From Actinomadura litoris (GTDB lineage Bacteria > Actinomycetota > Actinomycetes > Streptosporangiales > Streptosporangiaceae): 64,000 nucleotides of DNA. The DNA lies in NCBI RefSeq assembly GCF_009733595.1, contig NZ_WOFH01000003.1, positions 723,633-787,632 on the forward strand. Reading direction: 5' to 3'. The notes beneath the pieces were generated by a model. The model was not told the DNA's origin, did no database searches, and saw only the letters and a list, made by a program, of their open reading frames with translations. Within the stretch, counting starts at the first letter, position 1, and every line of letters begins with the position of its first letter. Positions 24,369 through 32,755 of this stretch are shown here, one piece after another. The position numbers were made by a program, and so were the translations under genes.

Positions 24369-26515
24369 ATGGCCAGGGCCTTCTCCAGGTGGTCGCGCTC
24401 GGCCTCGGGATCTCCCCGGTCCGCCGCCACCCGGGCCAGCTCGCGCAGGACGCCCGCCTCCTCGTGCCGGGCGCCCGCCTCGCGCGCGGCGCCGAGGGAG
24501 GCGCGCAGCGCCGCCTCGGCGTCGGCCGGACGCCCCGCCCGCAGATGGGCCTGCCCGAGGCAGGTGAGCGTCCGGGCGCGGTGGTAGGGCTCGTCCAGCC
24601 CGGTGAAGATCTCCAGCGCCTCGGTCAGATGCGCGACCGCCTCCGCGTGCCGGCCCGCCGCGCTGAGCGCCTCGCCCAGATGCCGGGTCATCAGCGCGAT
24701 GCCGCGCGGCCGGTCGAGCGCGGTGTGCACGTCCCGGGCGCGGCCGAACAGCCCGATGGCCTCGGCGGCCGCGCCGGCGGCCAGCTCCGCGATCCCGAGC
24801 CCCTCCAGCGCGGCGGCCTCGCCGAGCGGGTGGCCGGCCCGGCGTTCGAGGTCGAGCGCCGCGCGGTAGTGCCCGCGCGCCGCGTCGAGGTCCTGGGTGT
24901 TGAGGTGGGCCATGCCGAGCCCTTCGAGCATCCGCGCGTGCGCCCGCGCGTCCGAGCAGGCCCGGGCGGCCTCGACGCCGAGGCCGTACAGCCGGATCCA
25001 CCGCTGGTAGTGCTTGCGCTGGAGGAACAGCGGCCACATCGCCTCGCAGATCTGCCAGGTGACCGCGTGGTGTCCGGCGGTGTGCCGCTCCTGGGCGATC
25101 GCGGCCAGGTTGTCCTGCTCGCGGTCGAGCCAGTCCAGTGCCTCCGCGCGGTCGGCGAACACCTCGGGTCGCGCTTCGGCGCGGTAGTGGTCGCCGAGGT
25201 GCCAGCGGCCGGGCAGCAGCGTGAGGTCGGCCGCGACCGCCGTGCGCAGGTAGCGGTCCGCGAGCCGCTCCAGGGCCTGCGACCACTCGGCCTCCGGTTC
25301 GGCCTCCACGGCCTTGTCGCGCGCGTGCAGCCGGACGAGGTCGTGGAAGCGGTACCTCTCGTCCGGCCCCTGCGCCTCCTCCAGCAGGAGGCTCACGTCG
25401 GCCAGGCCGTCCAGGAGCTGCACCGCCCGCTCCTCCCGCACGTCGAGCAGCGCCGCCGCCGCCGGGACGGTGAAGTCGGGCCCCGGATGGATCCCGAGCA
25501 GGCGGTAGGCGCGTGCGTGGGCGTGGTCGAGCGCCTGGTAGGAGGCGTTGAACACCACGTTCACCGACATGTCCCCTTCCCCTTCCCCGGTGCGCAGCGC
25601 GGAGAGCCGGCGCGCCTCATCGCCCAGCTCGGCGACCGCGCGGGCGATCGTCCACCGGCTGCGCGCGGCGAGCCGGGCGGCGGACGCGCAGAGCGCGAGC
25701 GGCAGCCTGCCGCACAGCCTGGCCAGCTCCCGCGCGTACTCGTCCTCGGCGCCGATCCGGTCGGCGCCGATGACGTTCTCCAGCAGGTCGAGTGCCCCGT
25801 CGAGGCCGAGCGGGCCGACGTCCAGGAACCGCGCGCCGTTCACCACCAGCCCCGACAGCCGCAGCCGCGTGGTCACGACGATCAGCGAGCCGCCCTCGTT
25901 CGGCAGCAGCGGGCGCACCTGCGCGGCGGAGACCGCGTTGTCGAGCATGATGATCAGGCGCCGTCCCGTGGTGGCCGACCGGAACAGCGCCGCCTGCTCG
26001 TCCAGGTCGGCGGGGATGCTCTCCGCGCCGGTGCCGAGCGCCCGCAGGAACCGCTCCAGCGTCTCCCCGGGCGGCAGCGGCCCGGTCCCCGAGAAGCCGC
26101 GCAGGTCGACGAAGAGCTGCCCCTCGTAGGACGCCTTTTCCTGGTGCAGCCAGTGCAACGCCAGACTGGTCTTTCCGACACCTCCCACCCCGGTAAGTAC
26201 CAGAAGTCGCGGTTGGCCCGCTCCAGCAACGGTGGCGGCTATTCGGCTCAGTTCTCGCAGTTCTTCGGCGCGATTGGCGAAGATTCCGGTAGGCGGAAGT
26301 TGTGCCGGTGCCGGAAGCGGCGCGTGGTGCGGCGCGTTGATATGGAGGCCACCCGAGATCGACCCCGCCTGAACGCTGGATCCCGCGACTCGGCCGGTCA
26401 GCGCATTGCTCGGGGGGCCGTCCGGATCTCGTTCACCATCCCTTTCGTCGGGCGAGTTCAAGATCAACCACCCCCTCCGCGCGGTGCCGGGAAGTCGGTG
26501 GTCCGCCCGGTCCAC
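24296..26515 (-). CDS. NB-ARC/TPR STAND protein without DNA-binding domain
   Basis: 739 residues from GTG 26515, chosen because AGGTAGG lies 7 nt upstream. Residues 49-59 read QAGSISGGLHI, a short beta motif seen before NB-ARC in many actinomycete STAND proteins. The P-loop is GVGGVGKT (109-116), Walker B is LIIMLDN, and RLPLALCASAARLA is the GLPL-like motif. TPRs occupy about 470-730. Unlike the SARP at 17995 it has no winged helix or activation domain, so it probably acts through protein contacts. A candidate promoter is at 26559-26587. It closes the regulatory island opposite the SARP gene. Confidence 0.88.
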   Translation of the reverse strand: MDRADHRLPGTARRGWLILNSPDERDGERDPDGPPSNALTGRVAGSSVQAGSISGGLHINAPHHAPLPAPAQLPPTGIFANRAEELRELSRIAATVAGAGQPRLLVLTGVGGVGKTSLALHWLHQEKASYEGQLFVDLRGFSGTGPLPPGETLERFLRALGTGAESIPADLDEQAALFRSATTGRRLIIMLDNAVSAAQVRPLLPNEGGSLIVVTTRLRLSGLVVNGARFLDVGPLGLDGALDLLENVIGADRIGAEDEYARELARLCGRLPLALCASAARLAARSRWTIARAVAELGDEARRLSALRTGEGEGDMSVNVVFNASYQALDHAHARAYRLLGIHPGPDFTVPAAAALLDVREERAVQLLDGLADVSLLLEEAQGPDERYRFHDLVRLHARDKAVEAEPEAEWSQALERLADRYLRTAVAADLTLLPGRWHLGDHYRAEARPEVFADRAEALDWLDREQDNLAAIAQERHTAGHHAVTWQICEAMWPLFLQRKHYQRWIRLYGLGVEAARACSDARAHARMLEGLGMAHLNTQDLDAARGHYRAALDLERRAGHPLGEAAALEGLGIAELAAGAAAEAIGLFGRARDVHTALDRPRGIALMTRHLGEALSAAGRHAEAVAHLTEALEIFTGLDEPYHRARTLTCLGQAHLRAGRPADAEAALRASLGAAREAGARHEEAGVLRELARVAADRGDPEAERDHLEKALAIYAVLKSPQEEAVREQLARSDPPP

Positions 26516-26558
26516 CGCCAAACCTACCTGCGTTCCGCGGAATGGTTAACCGTCGACG

Positions 26559-26587
26559 ACAATACTTATGAAGGCACAATATGACAG
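26559..26587 (-). promoter_or_regulatory. Candidate promoter of the STAND gene
   Basis: Minus-strand CTGTCA (26587-26582), 17-nt spacer, TATTGT (26564-26559). A start near 26552 would give a leader of about 37 nt. Two palindromes, GGTTAACC (26544-26551) and TTCCGCGGAA (26533-26542), lie in the leader. Confidence 0.45.
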
Positions 26588-26701
26588 CGTGAAGTACCGT
26601 CCTACGGGAAAGTTATACGAACGGCTGAACTGTCGCTCGCGCGGGCATGCGCCGGAGTGGTTCGGATTGTGCCGGGGGAGGGGCGCGCTCGCCGTGGGCC
26701 G

Positions 26702-26731
26702 TTGCGGTCGCGGTATGGAGTGAAATTATTA
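26702..26731 (+). promoter_or_regulatory. Candidate promoter of the carboxylesterase gene
   Basis: TTGCGG (26702-26707), 18-nt spacer, TTATTA (26726-26731), the only AT-rich -10-like site in the stretch before the esterase. It would leave a leader of about 150 nt in which I see no further structure. Confidence 0.35.
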
Positions 26732-26891
26732 CATTGTGTGACCGAGCGGGCGGGCCGTTCAGCGATGGGGCGGTACCGCTTGGCGAGCGGTTGGCGGCGC
26801 TCTCCGCAAGGGATGCGGGACGGGTGGGCGGCGCGGGGGTGACGGTTTACGTTTCGGGCCTCTGTTGCCGCGTGTGAAAGGCGTGTTCAGC

Positions 26892-28502
26892 ATGAAGCCG
26901 AAGAGATGGCGTCTGATGGTGGCCGCTGTCGCGTCGTTGGGCGCGGCGTCGGTGGCGTTCACGGTGTCGGGTCCGGCGGGCGGGACGGTGCTCAAGGCGC
27001 CCGCGTGCGCGGACGGGACCGTGGTGCAGACCGACCAGGGGCCCGTGTGCGGGACGGTGAGCGCCGACGGCCTCCAGTCGTGGCTCGGGGTGCCGTACGC
27101 GGCGCCGCCGGTGGGCGACCTGCGGTGGGCTCCGCCCGTGCCGCACGCGAAGTGGGCCGACACCTACCAGGCGACCGAACGGGGCAGTTCCTGTCCGCAG
27201 CCCCAGGGCCTCGGGCCGGGTTCGACCAACGAGGACTGCCTGCGCCTGAACATCGTCCGCCCGCAGAAGGCCGACAAGCCGCTCGCGGTGATGGTCGAGT
27301 TGCACGGCGGCGGGTTCCGCCTGGGCGGGCCGTCCGACGGGTCGCATCTGGCCAAGGACGGGAACGTCCTTCATGTGGGCGTCGGGTACCGGCTCGGAAT
27401 CTTCGGGTTCCTCGCGCACGAGGGTTTCGGGAAGAACGCGGGAAACTACGCGCTCCAGGACCAGCAGGCCGCGTTGCGCTGGGTGCAGCAGAACATCGCG
27501 AGGTTCGGCGGCGACCCGAAGAACGTGACCATTTTCGGCGCGTCCGCCGGTGGATCGAGTGTGTGCGCCAACAGCGTGTCGCCGACGGCCAAGGGGCTTT
27601 TCCAGAAGGGGATCTCCCAGAGTGGCGAGTACAACTCGCTGCGTGGCGGCGACACCCAGTGGCAGGCGCAGGACTGCAAGACCAAGCTGCCCACCGAGGC
27701 GGAGGCGCAGGCGACGGGTAAGCGTTTCGCCACCGCGCTCGGCTGCGCGGACGCGGCGTGCCTGCGGAAACTGCCCGTGCAGAAAGTGCTGGACCAGGCC
27801 GGCGGCGGCATCGGCGCCGACCGCGGGACGCAGGGTCCGGTCGTGGACGGCAAGACCCTGCTCCAGTCGCCCGGCGAGGCGTTCGCCAAGGGGAACATCA
27901 ACGACGTCTCGCTCATGCACGGCGTCGACCGCGACGAGACCCAGCTCAGGGCGGCCACCACGCCCGCGGAGTACCAGACGCTGGTCAAGGAGCAGTACGG
28001 CGACATCGCCGACGAGGTCATGAAGCTGTACCCGATCAACCGCTTCCCCGAGCCGTCGGCGTTCATCGCCTACCGGACGATCGTCGCCGATTCCAACTCG
28101 GTCTGCCCCGCGCTGCTCAACGACAAGCGGCTGGCCCGCCATATCAAGGTGTTCGCCTACCAGACCGACAACGCCGACGCTCCGCCCATGTTCTTCCTGG
28201 ACAAGACGAAGCCGAACGGTTCCTACCACATCAGTGAGAGCCCGTTCCTGTCGCCGTTCCCGGGCGGCGGCGAGCTGACCCAGAACCAGAAGTCGTTCGG
28301 CGCGCAGCTCACCGCGCAATGGACGGGTTTCGCGCGCACCGGGAATCCGACCGTCGATGGAACACCGTTCTGGTCCCCGTTCACCACTTCCGACAACGCG
28401 GTGATGTCACTCGTTCCGGCGGGTGACAGTGAGCTGACCCGGGAGATCGGCGAGCAGCACCACTGTGGTTTCTGGGACCGCTACACCCCCTACCGCCGCT
28501 GA
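26892..28502 (+). CDS. Secreted type-B carboxylesterase
   Basis: 536 residues. A basic N-terminus and hydrophobic core (MKPKRWRLMVAAVASLGAAS) form a signal peptide. The mature protein begins the carboxylesterase fold (GVPYAAPPVGDLRWAPP), has oxyanion loop ELHGGGFRLGG, nucleophile elbow GASAGGSS with Ser218, and a C-terminal EQHHCGFWD giving the catalytic His (523 or 524). Type-B carboxylesterases hydrolyse diverse carboxylic esters; this one would act outside the cell. Four Cys pairs are plausible disulfides. ATG 26892 is chosen because the signal peptide begins there; GTG 26874 and 26883 are in-frame alternatives. Confidence 0.9.
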   Translation: MKPKRWRLMVAAVASLGAASVAFTVSGPAGGTVLKAPACADGTVVQTDQGPVCGTVSADGLQSWLGVPYAAPPVGDLRWAPPVPHAKWADTYQATERGSSCPQPQGLGPGSTNEDCLRLNIVRPQKADKPLAVMVELHGGGFRLGGPSDGSHLAKDGNVLHVGVGYRLGIFGFLAHEGFGKNAGNYALQDQQAALRWVQQNIARFGGDPKNVTIFGASAGGSSVCANSVSPTAKGLFQKGISQSGEYNSLRGGDTQWQAQDCKTKLPTEAEAQATGKRFATALGCADAACLRKLPVQKVLDQAGGGIGADRGTQGPVVDGKTLLQSPGEAFAKGNINDVSLMHGVDRDETQLRAATTPAEYQTLVKEQYGDIADEVMKLYPINRFPEPSAFIAYRTIVADSNSVCPALLNDKRLARHIKVFAYQTDNADAPPMFFLDKTKPNGSYHISESPFLSPFPGGGELTQNQKSFGAQLTAQWTGFARTGNPTVDGTPFWSPFTTSDNAVMSLVPAGDSELTREIGEQHHCGFWDRYTPYRR

Positions 28503-28591
28503 ATTGTCGGGGAACGTCCAATGTTTTGCCCTACGTGCCAGAGCCGCACCGGCCCATTGAACGCCGGCGAGCACCTGGATTGCATGAGTGC

Positions 28592-29599
28592 ATGCACGCC
28601 ACTGTGGTCGCCGGCGCCTGCGGCCTCGCCGCGATGATCATCGGCATGCGCACCGTCGCCCGGCACCGACCGCCCGCGGGCGGCCGCATCCCCGCCGACC
28701 GCTCCCGCCACGGCAGGGGCCCGGCGGGGGGTGCGGCGCGGGCGATCCGCGGTGTCGCGCGCGCGGCCCAGGCGCTCCACGGCGGCCCTTCCGCCGGCGG
28801 GGCGCAGGCCGCCGCGCGGCACCTGCGGGCGGCGCTCGGCTGCGCCGCCGTCGCGGTGACCGACGGCGAGCACCTGCTCGCCTGGGACGGCTCGGGCACG
28901 CGGCACGCTCCCGACGCCCCCGAGCACGCCCGCACCGGCGAGGTCCGGTGCGCCGACCCGCACTGCCCGGTCCGCCACGTCGTGGCCGTCCCGTTCGACG
29001 GCGGGACGCTCGCCGCCTACGGGCCGGACCGCGGGACGGCGGTGACCAGGGACGTGCTCGACGATGTCGCGCTCCTGCTCGAACCCACCGGTTGTGCCGG
29101 GGAGTGTGGGGGGTCGTCCCCCCACAAGGCACTCGGTTGTGCCGGGTCGTCCCCCCACCAAGCACTCGACTGTCCCGGCGGGTGCGCGGGGTCGTCCACC
29201 CGCACGGCGGCCGCGGCGCTCTCGCCGGAACGTGCCTCCGAGCGGCGGCCCGCCGTCGCGGAGGTCATCCCCGCCGGGGTGGGCAGCGTGATCCGGTTCG
29301 TCCGCCGCGCGGACGTGCGCTATGCCGAGGCGCACGGCGACTACGCGCGGCTCTACACGCAGGCGGGCAGCCATCTCGTGCGGGTGTCGCTGGCGGCGCT
29401 GGAGGAGGCGTGGGGCGATGCCGGCTTCGTCCGCATCCACCGGTCGCACCTGGTCGCGCTCGCGCACGTGGACGAGATGGTCTTGGACGGCGGCCGGTGC
29501 ACGCTGCGGGTCGGCGGCGCCCGGCTGACCGTCAGCCGCCGCAACACCGGCGCGCTCCGCGACCGCCTGGTCCGCGACATCCGTCCGGGCTCCCCCTGA
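28592..29599 (+). CDS. LytTR DNA-binding protein with N-terminal membrane segment and repeat insertion
   Basis: 335 residues from ATG 28592; no clear ribosome site, and TTG 28526 is an alternative start. One hydrophobic segment (about 3-20) is followed by an Arg-rich linker. A compact domain (about 60-165, AARHLRAALGCAAVAVTDGE) resembles the GAF-like sensor of LytS-type proteins. The LytTR domain (about 230-330) has VRYAEAHGDYARLYT and FVRIHRSHLVAL. Residues 167-207 come from three palindromic repeat units (29090-29212) and form a Cys/Gly/Pro linker. There is no receiver domain and no kinase nearby, so this is a membrane-tethered one-component regulator, not a classical response regulator. 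Targets unknown. Confidence 0.8.
   Translation: MHATVVAGACGLAAMIIGMRTVARHRPPAGGRIPADRSRHGRGPAGGAARAIRGVARAAQALHGGPSAGGAQAAARHLRAALGCAAVAVTDGEHLLAWDGSGTRHAPDAPEHARTGEVRCADPHCPVRHVVAVPFDGGTLAAYGPDRGTAVTRDVLDDVALLLEPTGCAGECGGSSPHKALGCAGSSPHQALDCPGGCAGSSTRTAAAALSPERASERRPAVAEVIPAGVGSVIRFVRRADVRYAEAHGDYARLYTQAGSHLVRVSLAALEEAWGDAGFVRIHRSHLVALAHVDEMVLDGGRCTLRVGGARLTVSRRNTGALRDRLVRDIRPGSP
29090..29212 (-). repeat. Three palindromic repeat units in the linker of the LytTR gene
   Basis: Units 29090-29134 (45 nt), 29135-29167 (33 nt) and 29168-29212 (45 nt). The first carries the perfect hairpin TGTGGGGGG-TCGT-CCCCCCACA (29105-29126) and shares a 23-bp core with the elements at 16856-16945, in opposite orientation. 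The second lost 12 nt and the third has diverged, but all stay multiples of three. Confidence 0.85.
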
Positions 29600-29767
29600 C
29601 GTCCGGCCCCCCGAACGCCCCGTGCCCCGGGCGAGCCCCAGCCTCCCGATCGACCCCACCGGTGGCCCGCCCCGACCAGCGCGTTCGAGGGACCGCTTTC
29701 CCCAGATCCGTCCGGCCGGATTTCCCAGAGCGTCCGGCCGGAACCCCGCCAAGTGAAGGGAACGACG

Positions 29768-31360
29768 ATGCATCCGATCGGACGCGGCCGCCTGCTGAAG
29801 GCGGCCGCCGTAATCGCCGCGGGCTGTCTGGCCGTGGCGTCCAGCGTGACGAGCGCCTCGGGCCGGCCGATGTCGGGCGACTGGCCCACCTGGCAGAAGG
29901 ACACCTACGGCTCCCGCTTCAACGCCCAGGAACGCCAGATCAACGCCAAGAACGTCGGCGGCCTGAAGCTGAAGTGGGCCTTCGGCTTCCCCCGCCAGGC
30001 CGGGGCGCCGCACAGCCAGCCCGCGGTCGTCGGCGACACGATCTACTTCGGCGGCCCGGACGGCCAGTTCCGCGCGCTGAACGCCAGGACCGGCGCGCCG
30101 AAGTGGAGCTTCGACCTGTCCACCGTCGGGACCGGGTTCACCCAGGTCCGGGACGGCGCGTCCGTGGCGGAGGGCCACGTCTACTTCGGTGACACGCGCG
30201 GCTACATCTACTCGCTCGACCAGCGGACCGGCAAGCTCGACTGGGCGCAACGGGTCGAGAACCACGTCAGCGCCACCGTCACCAGCTCCCCGATCGTCTT
30301 CCGCGGCCGGGTGTACGTCGGTGTGTCCAGCGGCGAGAACCTCATGGGCAAGGAGCACGCCTGCTGCACCTTCCGCGGGCAGGTCAACGCGCTGAACGCG
30401 CGCACCGGCAAGATCGACTGGAAGTTCTACACCGTCCCCGAGCCGAAGCAGGACGGGACGTGGCCGAACGGCGTGCCGCGCTACGGGCCGTCCGGCGCCG
30501 GGGTGTGGAGCACGCCGGCCATCGACCCCGAGACCCGGACGCTGTACGTCGGGACCGGGCAGAACTACAGCGGCAGCGGCGGGCACTTCGACTCGGTGCT
30601 GGCGCTCGACACCGACACCGGCAAGGAGCGCTGGACGCGCAAGATGACCGACGTCGACACCTGGCGTCGCGAGTGCAGCAGCCAGTCGCCCGAGGACCAG
30701 AAGTACTGCCCGAACCTGCCCGACGGCACGGCGCTGGACTTCGACCTCGGCGCCGCGCCGAACCTGTTCACCGCGGGCGGCAAGCGCCTGATCGGCATCG
30801 GCCAGAAGCTCGGCGTCTACCACGTGCTGGACGCGACCACCGGCAAGATCGTCTGGCAGCGGCAGCTGTCCCAGCCGATGCCGGGCGGCGGGCTGAGCGG
30901 GATCCAGTGGGGCAGCAGCTATGACGGGCAGCGCCTCTACGTCGCGACCTACATGGGCAACCCCGGCACGCTGTTCGCGCTGGACCCGGCCACCGGGCAC
31001 GTCATCTGGAACACCCCGAACCCGGCGGACGGCTGCACGACCGGCGGCGCGGCGCAGTACCCGAAGGTGTGCCGCCTCGGCCACCCGCCGGCGGTGACCA
31101 CCACGCCCGGCCTGGTGTGGGAGGGCAGCATGGACGGCAAGCTGCGCGCCTACTCCGCCGAGGACGGCAAGGTCCTGTGGGCCTTCGACACGATCGCCGA
31201 CTTCCCGACCGTCAACGGCGGCGTCGGGCGCGGCGGCTCCCTCGCCGGCGGGGGCGGCGCGGTCGTCTCCCAGGGCATGGTCTACGCCCTGACCGGTGAC
31301 ATGTTCACGCCCTACCCGAACGACAAGGGCTCGGTGCTGCTGGCCTTCGGCCGCGAGTAA
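29768..31360 (+). CDS. Secreted PQQ-type beta-propeller protein
   Basis: 530 residues. ATG 29768 follows GAAGGGA. The signal peptide is about 1-35. The rest is repeated propeller blades with the quinoprotein pattern, for example DTIYFGGPDGQFRALNARTG and GTLFALDPATGHVIW. An adjacent Cys pair (EHACCTFRG) resembles the vicinal disulfide of PQQ alcohol dehydrogenases, and length and blade type recall polyvinyl-alcohol-dehydrogenase-like proteins without a heme c domain. It may be an extracytoplasmic quinoprotein dehydrogenase. A structural propeller without cofactor cannot be excluded. It stands alone, with no cytochrome or PQQ-synthesis genes near. Confidence 0.85.
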   Translation: MHPIGRGRLLKAAAVIAAGCLAVASSVTSASGRPMSGDWPTWQKDTYGSRFNAQERQINAKNVGGLKLKWAFGFPRQAGAPHSQPAVVGDTIYFGGPDGQFRALNARTGAPKWSFDLSTVGTGFTQVRDGASVAEGHVYFGDTRGYIYSLDQRTGKLDWAQRVENHVSATVTSSPIVFRGRVYVGVSSGENLMGKEHACCTFRGQVNALNARTGKIDWKFYTVPEPKQDGTWPNGVPRYGPSGAGVWSTPAIDPETRTLYVGTGQNYSGSGGHFDSVLALDTDTGKERWTRKMTDVDTWRRECSSQSPEDQKYCPNLPDGTALDFDLGAAPNLFTAGGKRLIGIGQKLGVYHVLDATTGKIVWQRQLSQPMPGGGLSGIQWGSSYDGQRLYVATYMGNPGTLFALDPATGHVIWNTPNPADGCTTGGAAQYPKVCRLGHPPAVTTTPGLVWEGSMDGKLRAYSAEDGKVLWAFDTIADFPTVNGGVGRGGSLAGGGGAVVSQGMVYALTGDMFTPYPNDKGSVLLAFGRE

Positions 31361-31373
31361 CCGGCTGCGGACC

Positions 31374-31415
31374 GGGCGGCCCGTCGAAGACGCTCTCCCA
31401 GCAGGCGGGCCGCCC
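31374..31415 (+). terminator. Inverted repeat after the propeller gene
   Basis: GGGCGGCCCG (31374-31383) and its exact complement (31406-31415) with a 22-nt loop, 14 nt after the stop codon, in the gap between convergent genes. Confidence 0.5.
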
Positions 31416-31421
31416 TCCGCC

Positions 31422-31489
31422 GTTCCCAGCCCGCTGTTCCCCAGCCCGCTGTTCCCCAGCCCGCCGTTCCCCAGCCCGCCGTTCCCCGG
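31422..31489. repeat. 15-bp tandem repeat, about 4.5 copies
   Basis: Unit GTTCCCCAGCCCGCY: copies at 31422, 31436, 31451, 31466 and a partial at 31481; the first lacks one C. It sits between the propeller gene and the convergent ArsR-rhodanese gene. It is a simple-sequence tract likely to vary in copy number. Confidence 0.85.
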
Positions 31490-31491
31490 TG

Positions 31492-32142
31492 CTACCTGGC
31501 GACCGGGTGGCCGGAGCGGTGCCAGCGCGCGAACCCGCCGTCCAGCGTGCGGGCCTCGAAACCGTGCTCGCGGAGCAGGCGGACCGCGTCGGGGGACACC
31601 ACGCAGTACGGGCCGCCGCAGTAGGCGACGATCTCGCCGTCCGGCGGAAGGCCGCCGAGCCGGTCCCGGAGGCCCTCGAACGGCATCGACACCGCGCCCG
31701 GCACGTGCCCGCGCGCGTACTCCTCGGCGGACCGGACGTCGACGACCAGCGTCGCGGGGTCGGACAGGCGCGCCGCGAGATCGTCCGCCGCCACCGCCTC
31801 CACCCCGGCTCCGAGGTGGAGGGCGACCGACGCGCGCAGGTCGGCGAGCCGGTCGTGGGCGAGGCCCCGCAGCTCCTCCAGGAACCGCGAGACCGCCGGG
31901 TCCGCGACCCGGTAGTGGACGCGCGTCCCCGACCTGCGGGCGGCCACGAGGTGGGCGGCGCGGAGCCGCTGCAACTGCGCCGAGGTGTTCTTCAGCGGGA
32001 CGCCCGCCGCCGAGGCGAGTTCCTCGACGGTGCGCTCCCCCTGGTCCAGGACGTCGAGCAGGCGCAGCCTGACGGGGCTCGCGAGCGCCTTGCCGATCCG
32101 GGCGAGCTGCTCGTAGATCGGCTCCTCGGCGAAACCGCCCAT
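31492..32142 (-). CDS. ArsR-type regulator fused to rhodanese domain
   Basis: 216 residues. The N-terminal ArsR winged helix is about 8-95 (LARIGKALASPVRLRLLDVL, then NTSAQLQRLRAAHLVAARR). The C-terminal rhodanese domain is about 115-213, with DVRSAEEYARGHVPGAVSMP and active-site loop YCGGPYC, in which the first Cys is the expected persulfide carrier. Such fusions link sulfur or redox chemistry to transcription. Start ATG 32142 overlaps the cupin stop, so the two genes are co-translated. The symmetric site at 32672-32685 in front of the operon is a plausible autoregulatory operator. Confidence 0.9.
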   Translation of the reverse strand: MGGFAEEPIYEQLARIGKALASPVRLRLLDVLDQGERTVEELASAAGVPLKNTSAQLQRLRAAHLVAARRSGTRVHYRVADPAVSRFLEELRGLAHDRLADLRASVALHLGAGVEAVAADDLAARLSDPATLVVDVRSAEEYARGHVPGAVSMPFEGLRDRLGGLPPDGEIVAYCGGPYCVVSPDAVRLLREHGFEARTLDGGFARWHRSGHPVAR

Positions 32143-32657
32143 CAGACCATGTACTGGTCGTGGCGCCCGTAGATGTCGGCCCACTCCTCCTCGCTCGGCC
32201 GCCGTCCCGACGCGGCGATCCCGGCGAGCTCCTCGAAGTAGCCCTCGCGCGGCGCGCCGGGCGTGAACAGCAGCAGCATCGAGGCGGGCGCGCCGGACTC
32301 GTTGCGGAACCCGTGCACGCCGCCCTCCGGGACGAACAGGAAGTCGCCGGCCGAGGCGTCCCTCCAGCCGGTCCCGTCGTGGAGCCGGACCGTCCCGGAC
32401 AGGACGTAGAAGGACTCGGTGATCGTCCGGTGGAAGTGCGGCATCGGCCCGGACGGGTCCGGCCCCATCTCCCAGCGGTACAGCCCGAACGCCCCGTCCG
32501 TCGACCCGCCCGTGGCCAGGTAGCCGACGCGGGTGCCGCCGTGCACCCGGTCGGCGTCGCTCGCCCCGATGAACAGGTCGGGCGCGGTGCCGGCGGGCCT
32601 CAGTACGCCGCTGCTCTCGCCGTGCTCGCCGAGGTAGCGCGGTTCCGGATACGACAT
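32142..32657 (-). CDS. Cupin-domain protein
   Basis: 171 residues, ATG 32657 after GGGAGGAGAG. A single cupin barrel (about 45-140): motif 1 HFHRTITESFYVLSGTVRL has the His-x-His-x(n)-Glu metal-binding pattern, and motif 2 FVPEGGVHGFRN supplies a further His. Probably a small metal-dependent oxygenase or sensor; the substrate is unknown. First gene of a two-gene operon with the ArsR-rhodanese regulator. Confidence 0.85.
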   Translation of the reverse strand: MSYPEPRYLGEHGESSGVLRPAGTAPDLFIGASDADRVHGGTRVGYLATGGSTDGAFGLYRWEMGPDPSGPMPHFHRTITESFYVLSGTVRLHDGTGWRDASAGDFLFVPEGGVHGFRNESGAPASMLLLFTPGAPREGYFEELAGIAASGRRPSEEEWADIYGRHDQYMV

Positions 32658-32671
32658 GCCCTCTCCTCCCT

Positions 32672-32685
32672 AGTTCTACAGAACT
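32672..32685. promoter_or_regulatory. Operator candidate for the cupin/ArsR-rhodanese operon
   Basis: AGTTCT-AC-AGAACT, perfect inverted repeat in an AT-richer stretch between the candidate -10 TATTCT (32694-32689, minus strand) and the cupin ribosome site. Position and symmetry fit autoregulation by the ArsR-type protein. Confidence 0.55.
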
Positions 32686-32755
32686 TTAGAATAGGCACGT
32701 CGTGCGGCCGGGATCGAGCCCGGCACGCCGAGGGTCGGAGAACGGGGTCAGCGGA

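Noticed and set aside
32695..32745. tRNA-like inverted segments (CCGGGATCGAGCCCGG)
   Set aside because: A short hairpin resembling a T-arm, but no acceptor stem, anticodon arm or conserved TTC loop context around it.
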